Of a stretch of 64,000 bases of DNA, positions 47,197 to 55,298 are shown one piece after another (the first letter of the stretch is position 1; each line of letters starts with the position of its first letter). Made by a program: the position numbers and the translations under genes. Source of the DNA: CAZHVS01 sp964536015 (lineage in GTDB: Bacteria > Bacteroidota > Ignavibacteria > Ignavibacteriales > Ignavibacteriaceae); contig CAZHVS010000005.1 of the NCBI GenBank assembly GCA_964536015.1, positions 139,271 through 203,270 of the forward strand, in the 5' to 3' direction. The notes below the pieces were generated by a model. That model ran no database searches. It was not told the DNA's origin and saw only the letters and a program-made list of their open reading frames with translations.

Positions 47197-48149
47197 ACTT
47201 GATAAAAAAAATTTTAAGTAGAAAAGAAATTGTTGATAAACCTCCTGTGCTAATTGATGTTGGTGCATCTGGACAAATCCATAAAATATGGAAAAAAATC
47301 GCACCCTATTCTATCTGCGTTGCATTTGATGCTGATGACAGAGAATTTGGTTTTGTTACGAATGAAACAAGCGGATACAAAAAGTTACACATATTCAATT
47401 GTATAGTTTGCGATAAAGAAGATAGTGAAATTGATTTTTACTTAACCAAGTCTCCTTACTGTTCAAGTGCATTAATGCCGGATAACGAAGCTTTAAATGT
47501 CTGGGCTTTTGCTGATAAATTTCGAGTAGAGAAAAAAATTAAACTAAAAGCAATAAGTTTAAACAAAGCATTACAGCAAGTGAATCTGAATTATGTCGAT
47601 TGGTTTAAAACAGATTCGCAAGGAACAGACCTTAGACTTTTTAATAATCTTGGTGATGATATTATTCATAAAATATTAGTGGCAGAATTTGAACCCGGAT
47701 TTATTGATGCTTATAAAGGAGAAGATAAATTATATCAACTGCTTGGTTATATGGAGAATAAAAGTTTCTGGTTAGCGAACCTGAACATTAAAGGTTCGCA
47801 AAGAATTACTGTTGATGATTTGCAAAATATTTCAAAGAGTAAATTGATTCAAAAACTGATGATGTTTTCTTTAAAAACATCTCCTGGCTGGGCAGAATCA
47901 ACCTTTATAAATAAGTTAAGTAATAATTTTTCATTCAGAGAATATTTGCTTAGTTGGGTTTTCTCAACCATCCTTCAACAGTATGGATTTGCATATTCTA
48001 TTGCATTACAGGCACAAAAAACATTTTCAGAAGATATATTTTTAGAGATGGAAAAATCATCTCGGCAATCACTGAAAACCAATTTATTTAAATTAAAATT
48101 TTTTCCTTCAGTGTTGGAAAAATTTTCAAAAATATTGAAGGTGCAGTAA
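47193..48149 (+). CDS. FkbM-like methyltransferase
   Basis: A 318-residue protein with LIDVGASGQIHKIW (SAM motif I), FDADD, a central LNKALQQVNLNYVDWFKTDSQG (in FkbM proteins KxDxxGxE) and LRLFNNLG. The first 200 residues carry the enzyme; the C-terminal 110 residues are helical and unassigned. ATG overlaps the preceding stop by 4 bases. FkbM-type enzymes methylate sugars and polyketides; here a sugar hydroxyl of a surface glycan is most likely (inference). Confidence 0.65.
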   Translation: MNLIKKILSRKEIVDKPPVLIDVGASGQIHKIWKKIAPYSICVAFDADDREFGFVTNETSGYKKLHIFNCIVCDKEDSEIDFYLTKSPYCSSALMPDNEALNVWAFADKFRVEKKIKLKAISLNKALQQVNLNYVDWFKTDSQGTDLRLFNNLGDDIIHKILVAEFEPGFIDAYKGEDKLYQLLGYMENKSFWLANLNIKGSQRITVDDLQNISKSKLIQKLMMFSLKTSPGWAESTFINKLSNNFSFREYLLSWVFSTILQQYGFAYSIALQAQKTFSEDIFLEMEKSSRQSLKTNLFKLKFFPSVLEKFSKILKVQ

Positions 48150-48151
48150 AA

Positions 48152-49138
48152 ATGTACAACTTCTGCACTTTATTCGACTCTAATTATCTTACCCGCGGAC
48201 TTGCTCTTTATAACTCGCTTAAAGAACATTGCAATCATTTTCATCTTTATATTTTCGCTTTTGACACTAAATCTTATGAAGTTTTAAGAAAATTGAATTT
48301 GTCGAATGCCACAATAATTTCACTTAAAGAATTTGAAGATGAGAAATTGCTCAGTATAAAGTCATCACGTACGATTGCTGAATATTGCTGGACTTCGACT
48401 TCATCAACTGTTTTATATGTGCTTGAAAAATATAAAGTAGAAAGCTGTACTTACATTGACGCAGACATTTTTTTCTACTCATCACCTCAACCAATCTTTG
48501 ATGAAATGAATGACAGGTCTATTCTAATTACAGAGCATCGTTATTCACCTCAGTATAATAAGGAAATTAAAAGCGGGAAATATTGTGTGCAGTTTGTTAC
48601 ATTTAAAAATGATGATAGAGGATTAAATGCACTTAAATGGTGGAGAGACCGTTGTATTGAATGGTGTTATGCAAGATATGAAGATGGAAAATTTGGTGAT
48701 CAACTTTATCTTGATGACTGGACAACAAGGTTTGCAGGCGTTCATGTGCTTCAACATAAAGGTGGAGGACTTGCTTCATGGAATGTTCAACAATATGATT
48801 TTTCTCTGGAAGGAAATAAAATTATAGGAAAAGAAATTAATACAGGGGAAAAATTTCCTGTCATCTTTTATCATTTTCATTATTTACGTTTATACAAAAA
48901 CGGAAAACTGGATCTTGGCAGAAGATTATTAACAAACAAAGTAAAAAACATTTTTTATAAACCTTATCTGAAAAAACTTGATGAGTATAAAGAACAAATA
49001 GAAAAAATTGATGATAGTTTTGATCCCAATGGTGTACTTATATATCCTTTAAATTGGAAAACTCCGCTTTTATTTGTTTACAGAAAGCTAAAAAATGTCT
49101 ATAATGTATATGAAAAAAATTTTTTTCTTGGGAAATAA
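48152..49138 (+). CDS. GT8-like glycosyltransferase
   Basis: A 328-residue glycosyltransferase of the GT-A fold. It begins FCTLFDSNYLTRGLALYNSL, a typical GT8 start, and has the metal-binding DxD in YIDADIFFYSS near residue 108, then FGDQLYLDDW and NVQQYDFSL. No membrane helix. It lies 2 bases after the methyltransferase gene and abuts the ketoisomerase gene. It probably transfers a hexose (or the amino sugar made by the next genes) during glycan synthesis. Confidence 0.78.
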   Translation: MYNFCTLFDSNYLTRGLALYNSLKEHCNHFHLYIFAFDTKSYEVLRKLNLSNATIISLKEFEDEKLLSIKSSRTIAEYCWTSTSSTVLYVLEKYKVESCTYIDADIFFYSSPQPIFDEMNDRSILITEHRYSPQYNKEIKSGKYCVQFVTFKNDDRGLNALKWWRDRCIEWCYARYEDGKFGDQLYLDDWTTRFAGVHVLQHKGGGLASWNVQQYDFSLEGNKIIGKEINTGEKFPVIFYHFHYLRLYKNGKLDLGRRLLTNKVKNIFYKPYLKKLDEYKEQIEKIDDSFDPNGVLIYPLNWKTPLLFVYRKLKNVYNVYEKNFFLGK

Positions 49139-49504
49139 ATGGCACATATTATCAAGCTAAAGTCTTTTTTTGAAAAACGCGGAAATCTTACTGTGATAGA
49201 GAAAGATATTCCTTTTGACATAAAGAGAATTTTTTATATATACGGAGTTGATGATTCTGTTCGTGGAGGACACCGTCATAAAACTACGGTGCAGGCAGCT
49301 ATTTGTATTAATGGTAGTTGTATTGTGTCCAATAATGATGGAAATAAAAAAGAAGACTTTTTACTTGATCATCCAAGTAAATGTCTTATTCTAGAGGAAA
49401 AAGACTGGCATACAATGCATCATTTTACAAAGGATGCAGTTTTGCTTGTGCTTGCATCTACTGAATTTGATCCCGAGGACTATATTTACGAAGAATATAA
49501 ATGA
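49139..49504 (+). CDS. dTDP-6-deoxy-hexulose 3,4-ketoisomerase (FdtA/QdtA type)
   Basis: A 121-residue cupin of the FdtA/WxcM-like family with GGHRHKTT (active-site His pair), AAICINGSC and WHTMHHF. It converts a dTDP-4-keto-6-deoxy hexose to the 3-keto isomer, the substrate for the aminotransferase encoded next with a 4-base overlap. The FdtA/QdtA choice (fucose or quinovose stereochemistry) cannot be made here. Confidence 0.88.
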   Translation: MAHIIKLKSFFEKRGNLTVIEKDIPFDIKRIFYIYGVDDSVRGGHRHKTTVQAAICINGSCIVSNNDGNKKEDFLLDHPSKCLILEEKDWHTMHHFTKDAVLLVLASTEFDPEDYIYEEYK

Positions 49505-50586
49505 TAGAGTACGAAAACCTTTATACCTCAAATAAATTTTTTTTTGAAGAATATAAAAAAACATTTGCTTCAACTCTTGATAGCGGCTGGTTTATACTTG
49601 GAAATAATGTAAAAAAATTTGAAGAAGAATTTGCTGCTTATACGGGAACTAAATTCTGTGTTGGTGTAAACTCCGGACTTGATGCACTGATATTCTCTCT
49701 TAAAGCTTTTAGCTTTCCTGCTGGAAGCGAAGTAATAGTACCTTCAAATACTTACATTGCAACGATACTATCAATCATTCATTGTGGCTTAAAACCAGTT
49801 CTTGTTGAACCAGATATTCTAACCTATAATATTAATCCTTTCAAGATTGAAGAAAAAATTACCAGACAGACAAGAGCAATAATGCTTGTCCATCTTTATG
49901 GGAAATGCTGCAATATGGTTCCGATAATTGAAATTAAAAACAGATTTAATCTTAAATTAATTGAGGATTGTGCACAAAGCCATGGGGCAAAATATAAAAA
50001 CCGTATGTGCGGTACATTTGGCGAATATAGTGCATTTAGTTTTTATCCCACAAAAAATCTCGGAGCTTTAGGTGATGCAGGCTCTGTAAATACTAACGAC
50101 GAATCTCTCGCATTAACAATAAAAAGATTGCGCAATTACGGCTCTGATATTAAATATTATAATGAAATTGTTGGATTTAATTCTCGTCTTCAGGAAATGC
50201 AAGCAGCTTTTCTTTCCATAAAGCTAAAACACCTTGATGAGATAAATTGCCATAAAAGAAAGTTGGCAAAAATATATTCAGAAAATCTTAAAGATGATTT
50301 TATTAAACCTGTTATAGACAAAGATTATTACGACGTTTATCACATATACAATGTTCGCCATCCTCAAAGAGATAAGTTAAAAGAATATCTATTAAAAAAT
50401 GAAATTAAAACCGATATTCATTATCCTGTTCCTCCGCACAAACAAAAAGCAATGATTGGTATTATTGAAGAGACAGAATTCCCTGTTTCTGAAGAGATAC
50501 ATTCCACAACTTTAAGTCTTCCCGTATCTTTTGGTCATACTGAAGAAGATATTTATAAAGTTGTTGAAGTGATGAATAAATTTTAA
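49501..50586 (+). CDS. PLP-dependent sugar 3-aminotransferase (DegT/DnrJ, FdtB/QdtB type)
   Basis: A 361-residue DegT/DnrJ/EryC1 aminotransferase: VGVNSGLDAL, LIEDCAQSHGA, and the PLP-binding Lys in SFYPTKNLGALGDAG. It should turn the 3-keto sugar nucleotide made by the preceding isomerase into dTDP-3-amino-3,6-dideoxyhexose (Fuc3N or Qui3N). The N-acetyltransferase that usually completes the set is not in the window. Confidence 0.9.
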   Translation: MIEYENLYTSNKFFFEEYKKTFASTLDSGWFILGNNVKKFEEEFAAYTGTKFCVGVNSGLDALIFSLKAFSFPAGSEVIVPSNTYIATILSIIHCGLKPVLVEPDILTYNINPFKIEEKITRQTRAIMLVHLYGKCCNMVPIIEIKNRFNLKLIEDCAQSHGAKYKNRMCGTFGEYSAFSFYPTKNLGALGDAGSVNTNDESLALTIKRLRNYGSDIKYYNEIVGFNSRLQEMQAAFLSIKLKHLDEINCHKRKLAKIYSENLKDDFIKPVIDKDYYDVYHIYNVRHPQRDKLKEYLLKNEIKTDIHYPVPPHKQKAMIGIIEETEFPVSEEIHSTTLSLPVSFGHTEEDIYKVVEVMNKF

Positions 50587-50606
50587 GCTCATTTTTGTTG
50601 TCTTAA

Positions 50607-51083
50607 GTGAAGAAGAAATTTGTATATCCTGTTTTTTATAAAATTCTTTATAGGTATGGTAATATTCTCGTTACTATAATATTGTTAATTTATCTTATTG
50701 CTTTTCTTTCTTATGGTGGTACTGGTTTATCCTATTATATTTATTTAGCGTTCGTTATTTCCATGCTTCTGCTTGTCAACCGGCATTATTATATTTTGTA
50801 TAAACTTCTTCCCACGACTATTGAAGCAATGGAAGATAAAGTTGTAGGTCGCAATTATTTTTTGCGTAATTGTAAAGTTGAAATAAGATATGATGAAATT
50901 GAAAATCTGACCGGTGGAATATTTAATGGAAGATTAAACAGTTTAATGAAAATTTATGGAAAAGATGGTACTGTAATAGGATTTTTTCATAAGATAAAAG
51001 AAGCAAAAATTCTCGAGACCATTTTACTTAATAAAATTAAAAAAGAAGTTTATGATAAAGTGTATGCAAAAATGAAGGATTAA
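50607..51083 (+). CDS. Small membrane protein, unknown function
   Basis: A 158-residue protein with two membrane helices (about 17-36 and 39-60) and a hydrophilic C-terminal domain of about 90 residues rich in Lys and Glu, possibly a PH-like fold (VRYDEIENLTGG-like start at EIRYDEIENLTGG). It starts with GTG, 20 bases after the aminotransferase gene, and is followed by a strong terminator, so it is the last gene of the glycan operon. I do not recognise the family. Confidence 0.7.
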   Translation: MKKKFVYPVFYKILYRYGNILVTIILLIYLIAFLSYGGTGLSYYIYLAFVISMLLLVNRHYYILYKLLPTTIEAMEDKVVGRNYFLRNCKVEIRYDEIENLTGGIFNGRLNSLMKIYGKDGTVIGFFHKIKEAKILETILLNKIKKEVYDKVYAKMKD

Positions 51084-51099
51084 AAAATTTTTAAAATAA

Positions 51100-51130
51100 A
51101 AAGAGGCTGCCCTTTTAAGACAGCCTCTTT
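51100..51130. terminator. Bidirectional terminator
   Basis: A perfect 10-bp stem AAAGAGGCTG/CAGCCTCTTT, A-rich on the left and T-rich on the right, between the convergent membrane-protein and type IX cargo genes. Confidence 0.9.
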
Positions 51131-51145
51131 TTATAATAAATGATC

Positions 51146-52336
51146 TTACTTTAGTAAAGTCATTTTCTTTGTTAAAGTTTTTCCGTTTGTATTTAATGAA
51201 TAAATATACAATCCGCTTGAGAGATTACTTGCATTAAAATTTATTGTATATGTCCCGGCCTTTTGATTTTCATTTACTAATTCAGCAACCTTTTGTCCAA
51301 TTAAATTGTAAACTGAAAGGTTAACGAATCCTGCATCCGGCACAAAATAACTGATTTGTGTTGAAGGATTAAAAGGATTCGGGAAGTTTTGAGCAAGATA
51401 ATATTGTCCAGGTACAGAAACAATTTCAACCTCTACAATATTTGAGAATGAATATGTTCCATTAAAATCAACTTGTTTCAACCTGTAATAATACATTCCG
51501 GGTTGTTCAATTTTATCGGTAAAGGTATAACCCGTTGGTTGAGATGTAGAACCTTTCCCTTTTACAAAACCGACAGTTTGCCAGTTTTCATTTCCAAATT
51601 TTCTTTGAATTTCAAAACCGTTGTTGTTGATTTCGGTTCCGGTAATCCATCTTAAATCAACCTGATTTTTTTCTACAACTGCATCAAAAGAAACAAGCTC
51701 AACTGGTAATGGAGCGCTAAAATTAAAAGTTACATAATCAAGATAAACAGTTGCGGTATCATTATTAACATCAGGATGTTTTGCTTCAAAGAAAATAGCA
51801 TCAATTGTAACTGGGTCTTGTATCATTCCATTACCCGAAGCAATAAAAGGATACCATTTATTTGAATCAGCAAGATTCCATTGGTATAAGTTCCATTGAT
51901 TACCCATAACAACTGTTTGGCTATCACTAATTTCATTTGTTCCCACACCAGTTCCATTCGCATTCAAGTCATCAATAATAAATCCGCATTTTAAGTATGC
52001 TCTGTCGGTCTTTAACCAGTAACCAACCCAGCCGGTATCATTTAATAAAGTGTTGTTAGCTGGTGTGCCGGTGCCCGATAAAAATCTGCAGAACCAGTGA
52101 GAAGTATCGGAAGGATTGTCGATTAGTTTAATTACTTCATAATGAGTTCCACTGCGTGCAGGCATTGTTGAATCTACGTAAGGAATAAAGCCAATTAATC
52201 CTTTTGTTGAGCCCGAGTAAGTTGTGGATAAATTAAAATGTCCTGTCCCTGTTTCAAAGTCATCAATTACTACAACCTGTGAAAAAACAAATGAAGCAGA
52301 GAGCAAAATGGTTAAAAGTAGTAGTTTAATTTTCAT
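51146..52336 (-). CDS. Secreted protein with type IX sorting tail and carbohydrate-binding-like domain
   Basis: 396 residues from the ATG at 52336, chosen because AGGAGA sits upstream and a signal peptide (MKIKLLLLTILLSASFVFSQ) follows; a TTG 15 codons further out is spurious. The N-terminal 200 residues (VVIDDFETGTGHF, WVGYWLKTD, YLDYVTFNF) look like a jelly-roll carbohydrate-binding domain. A fibronectin-like segment (NNNGFEIQRKF, MYYYRLKQVDFNG) precedes the sorting domain (QNFPNPFNPSTQIS, LSSGLYIYSL). It shares the last two modules with the 843-residue cargo protein. Confidence 0.88.
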   Translation of the reverse strand: MKIKLLLLTILLSASFVFSQVVVIDDFETGTGHFNLSTTYSGSTKGLIGFIPYVDSTMPARSGTHYEVIKLIDNPSDTSHWFCRFLSGTGTPANNTLLNDTGWVGYWLKTDRAYLKCGFIIDDLNANGTGVGTNEISDSQTVVMGNQWNLYQWNLADSNKWYPFIASGNGMIQDPVTIDAIFFEAKHPDVNNDTATVYLDYVTFNFSAPLPVELVSFDAVVEKNQVDLRWITGTEINNNGFEIQRKFGNENWQTVGFVKGKGSTSQPTGYTFTDKIEQPGMYYYRLKQVDFNGTYSFSNIVEVEIVSVPGQYYLAQNFPNPFNPSTQISYFVPDAGFVNLSVYNLIGQKVAELVNENQKAGTYTINFNASNLSSGLYIYSLNTNGKTLTKKMTLLK

Positions 52337-52389
52337 AATGTCTCCTGAAAGTTTGGTAAGTAAATAAAATTTTTTGTTCAAATAAAAAA

Positions 52390-52411
52390 GCAGGGAATAA
52401 AAATTCCCTGC
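52390..52411 (-). terminator. Terminator of the HU gene
   Basis: A perfect 8-bp stem GCAGGGAA/TTCCCTGC with a 6-base loop and, on the minus strand, a following T-run (TTTTTTATT), 16 bases past the HU stop codon. Confidence 0.85.
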
Positions 52412-52426
52412 TGAAAGAACCCGAAA

Positions 52427-52723
52427 TTATTTCTTGGGTCCTAGAATAGCGTCCTTGGCCTGCTTTGCAATCCTGAACTTCAAGACTTTTCTGGCAGGAA
52501 TCACCATAGTTTCGCCGGTTTGAGGATTGCGTCCCATTCTTTTCTTTCTGCTTGCGACAACAAGTTTTCCTAATCCGGGAACTACGAATTGTTTCTTTGC
52601 TTCTTTATAAGCTAAAGCAACAAATTCTTCTACGAATTGACCAGCCATCTTTTTAGTGGCTCCAGTCTTTTTTGCAAGATAATCTAATATCTGCGATTTG
52701 GTTAACGGCTTTGCATCTGCCAT
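52427..52723 (-). CDS. HU-family DNA-binding protein
   Basis: A 98-residue histone-like protein with the HU/IHF beta-arm motif GRNPQTGE, then the basic patch PARKVLKFRIAK. The N-terminal helices (TKSQILDYLAKKTG) match HU. It bends and packs DNA. Its own terminator indicates single-gene transcription. The N-terminal extension MADAKP and the very basic arms are ordinary for this phylum. Confidence 0.93.
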   Translation of the reverse strand: MADAKPLTKSQILDYLAKKTGATKKMAGQFVEEFVALAYKEAKKQFVVPGLGKLVVASRKKRMGRNPQTGETMVIPARKVLKFRIAKQAKDAILGPKK

Positions 52724-52872
52724 AGTATTACCTTAATTAGTTGTTAATTATGATTTCGATTGAAAAATTAAAAACTTTTTTATTAAAAAGAAATATGTTG
52801 AACAAAAATAATCGATTTTTTTTAATGAGGATTTTAACCTTATCAGTTGCGGTTACAACCAGATTTCCTTCT

Positions 52873-54132
52873 TTATGAAATTTTTTTTATCAATTCACTC
52901 AATTCTTTTGCAATATTTTTTCTGTCGTACGCCATAACTAAGTTGATATCCGGGGTAAAGTCGGTATCAGAAGTAAAAAAGTTTTCTCCATCTGAAGAAT
53001 AATTAAAAAAGTAACCGGCACGAGTCTTTTTAACTATATTTTCTACTTCTTTGTTATCATCACCAAATGCTAAAATGGTTTTTCCTGTGCGAAGATATTC
53101 AAAAAGCTTTCCAGGGACATGTCGTTTTTCAGATGCACAAACAAGTAAATAGTTTGCATTTAATATTTTTTGTAACATTTCTTTATATGAAAGAAAACCT
53201 GCAAATTCAGTATATGGTGTTAATCCAATTTCATTTAGTGTGTTCCTTATTCCCGGTGATACTGTCCCAATAAACTTTAATTTATATTTTTTCCCTTTAT
53301 CAATTTCTTTTTTTAGTCTTTTCCAGAAATTAACAGGATTTTGATAATCAAAAATATTTCCAGCATGAAGGATAACTTTTTCTTCGCTGTTGTTTGTTGA
53401 GGTTAAATCCTTAAAATCTTCTTCGTTAAATCCCCAGTACAATACTCTGGATTTATCTTTAATAAAAGAATATTTTTTTTCGTAATCTTCTTTCATTGAT
53501 TCTGTCACAAATACACAATGAGCTGCCTGCATCAAAACAGATTTTTCAAGATGATTATCAATTTTGAGTGTTAAATAGCTGCGATTAAAATTTTTGTAAT
53601 ATACAATATCAACCCAGGGGTCAATAAAAACGGGGATGAAAGGAATTTTAAAAGTTCGACTAATCTTTTTTGCAGCAAGATGTGTTGAATGAGGCGGTCC
53701 TACACTTATAATTGCATCAAATTTTTCTTTACTACAAAGCTGTTTTGCACTTCTAACTGCATATGGATACCAGCCAATTCGTGAATCAGGAATAAATAAA
53801 TTCATCCTTATCCATACAGAAATTTTGTGACGTAAACTTTTATTCTCTTTTGAAATAGTTTCAGATGGAACAAGCGGAGAGTTTTTTTCTTTGCCTAAAA
53901 ATGCTCTGTATAAATTGAATGGTTCAAATACTTTTGTTTTTATTACTCTTAATACGGGTGAAATATCATTTAACAATGTTTCATCTTTAAAAGAAAAAGT
54001 ATCTTCATCAATTGTTATAACACTTGGTTCACATTCAAAATCCGGAAGATGTTTTATTATTTTCAAAGGCCAGTGAAGAGAGGCTTTACCTGAAGGAGGC
54101 CAGTAATATGAAAAAAACAAAACTTTCTTCAT
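52873..54132 (-). CDS. Glycosyltransferase (GT4-like, GT-B fold)
   Basis: A 419-residue protein beginning KKVLFFSYYWPPSGKASLH, as in GT4 enzymes that act on surface glycans. The C-terminal domain has VILHAGNIFDYQNP, KFIGTV and PGKLFEYLRTGKTILAF, the donor-binding EX7E-like region. No signal peptide or membrane span. The ATG overlaps the stop of the methyltransferase gene by 4 bases. Donor and acceptor are unknown. Confidence 0.82.
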   Translation of the reverse strand: MKKVLFFSYYWPPSGKASLHWPLKIIKHLPDFECEPSVITIDEDTFSFKDETLLNDISPVLRVIKTKVFEPFNLYRAFLGKEKNSPLVPSETISKENKSLRHKISVWIRMNLFIPDSRIGWYPYAVRSAKQLCSKEKFDAIISVGPPHSTHLAAKKISRTFKIPFIPVFIDPWVDIVYYKNFNRSYLTLKIDNHLEKSVLMQAAHCVFVTESMKEDYEKKYSFIKDKSRVLYWGFNEEDFKDLTSTNNSEEKVILHAGNIFDYQNPVNFWKRLKKEIDKGKKYKLKFIGTVSPGIRNTLNEIGLTPYTEFAGFLSYKEMLQKILNANYLLVCASEKRHVPGKLFEYLRTGKTILAFGDDNKEVENIVKKTRAGYFFNYSSDGENFFTSDTDFTPDINLVMAYDRKNIAKELSELIKKIS

Positions 54133-54725
54133 CTTTTAACACCAACAAATCTGATTACTGCGGCTTCACCCTTATGAAGTACTCCTTCGTCAAGTAAAAT
54201 TATTTCTTTTGCAAGGTATTCAAAATCCAGATCAATAAAATCATTAACAATATCTTCCAGAGAGTAAAGTAAGTTTTGTTCTTTTGGTCCGCCGGTGTTC
54301 TTTTTTATTTGCTCTTTTTCGTATGCTTCTAAAATTATTTTCCCACCCGGCTTTAAAGCATCAACTGCTTTTCTGTGAAGATTTTCTCTGGCCTCTTCTT
54401 CTAAATGAATAAAAATAAGTGCACAGGCATCATACTTGTTTTTATCCGGTTCGTATTCATTTAGATCAGCAATTTGATAATTAATTGTTACAGATTTTTT
54501 TTCTGCAAGTTTAATTGCTTTCTTTTTTGCCTCTACGCTCCAATCTACGGCATCAACTGTCCACCCTTTTTCAGCAGCATGAACAGCGTTCCTTCCTTCT
54601 CCTTCTCCCAGAAGAAGTATTTTTCCACTTTCCATATTTCTTATTTGCTCACTCAAAAAAATATTTGGTGTAATACCATAAACATATTCTTCAGAAGAGA
54701 ATCTCGAGTTCCATTTATCAAGCAT
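54129..54725 (-). CDS. SAM-dependent methyltransferase (TehB/TPMT-like)
   Basis: 198 residues from the ATG at 54725; this gives the usual family start WNSRFSSEEYVYG-TPN. A GTG 14 codons upstream lacks support. SAM motifs: ILLGEGEGRNAVHAA, VDAVDWSVEA, CALIFIHLEEE, and LKPGGKIILEAYEKEQ. Such small proteins methylate small molecules (tellurite, thiols). Coupled to the glycosyltransferase by a 4-base overlap. Confidence 0.82.
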   Translation of the reverse strand: MLDKWNSRFSSEEYVYGITPNIFLSEQIRNMESGKILLLGEGEGRNAVHAAEKGWTVDAVDWSVEAKKKAIKLAEKKSVTINYQIADLNEYEPDKNKYDACALIFIHLEEEARENLHRKAVDALKPGGKIILEAYEKEQIKKNTGGPKEQNLLYSLEDIVNDFIDLDFEYLAKEIILLDEGVLHKGEAAVIRFVGVKR

Positions 54726-54811
54726 AAGATTTATTATTTTTAACTCAAATTTATAAATATAATGCACTTTTCAGAAATGAAATATTTTGTGCTTTAATTT
54801 TTCATCCAATT

Positions 54812-55234
54812 TTGTTTAATAATTCTCTATTTTTAAGTAGTAAAAATTTTGAATTAAGTAATAATCCAGTGTTAAAAAATCTTAGCAAATTAATTGTAGT
54901 TGGTGATAGAGTTCTGGTTCGGCCGGAAGAAAATTTAAATAAAACCGCTAGCGGATTATATCTGCCACCAGGGGTTCTTGAAAAAGAAAAGATACAATCT
55001 GGTTATATTATTAAAGCCGGTCCAGGTTACCCCGTTCATATTCCAACTGAAGAAGAACCGTGGAAAGAAACTAAAGGAAATGTAAAATATATTCCTCTTC
55101 AGGCAAAAGAAGGCGACCTTGCAATTTTTTTGCGGAAAGAAGCTTATGAAATTGAATTTGAGGGAGAGAAAATGCTTATAGTCCCTCAATCCTCAATTTT
55201 GTTGCTTGTGCGCGATGATTTGAACGACTTTTAA
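54812..55234 (+). CDS. Solitary GroES-like co-chaperonin
   Basis: Up to 140 residues. The GroES fold is clear: VVGDRVLVRPEE at the start, a mobile-loop-like ASGLYLPPG, KIQSGYIIKAGPG and a C-terminal IVPQSSILLLV. An insertion with EEEPWKETKGNVKYIP makes it longer than the usual 95 residues. No groEL is adjacent. The start is uncertain: TTG at 54812, or GTG at residue 20, nearer the conserved part. It may be an accessory co-chaperonin; divergent GroES-like proteins away from groEL occur in this phylum. Confidence 0.8.
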   Translation: MFNNSLFLSSKNFELSNNPVLKNLSKLIVVGDRVLVRPEENLNKTASGLYLPPGVLEKEKIQSGYIIKAGPGYPVHIPTEEEPWKETKGNVKYIPLQAKEGDLAIFLRKEAYEIEFEGEKMLIVPQSSILLLVRDDLNDF

Positions 55235-55298
55235 TTATTGAATAAAGTTTTTGATTTTTTTTTCGATAACATTGAAACAATTTCTATTTACAAAGTAA

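Noticed and set aside
52321..52381. TTG start extending the 396-residue type IX cargo protein by 15 codons
   Set aside because: The ATG at 52336 has an AGGAGA site and begins a normal signal peptide; the extension would bury it and run almost into the HU terminator.
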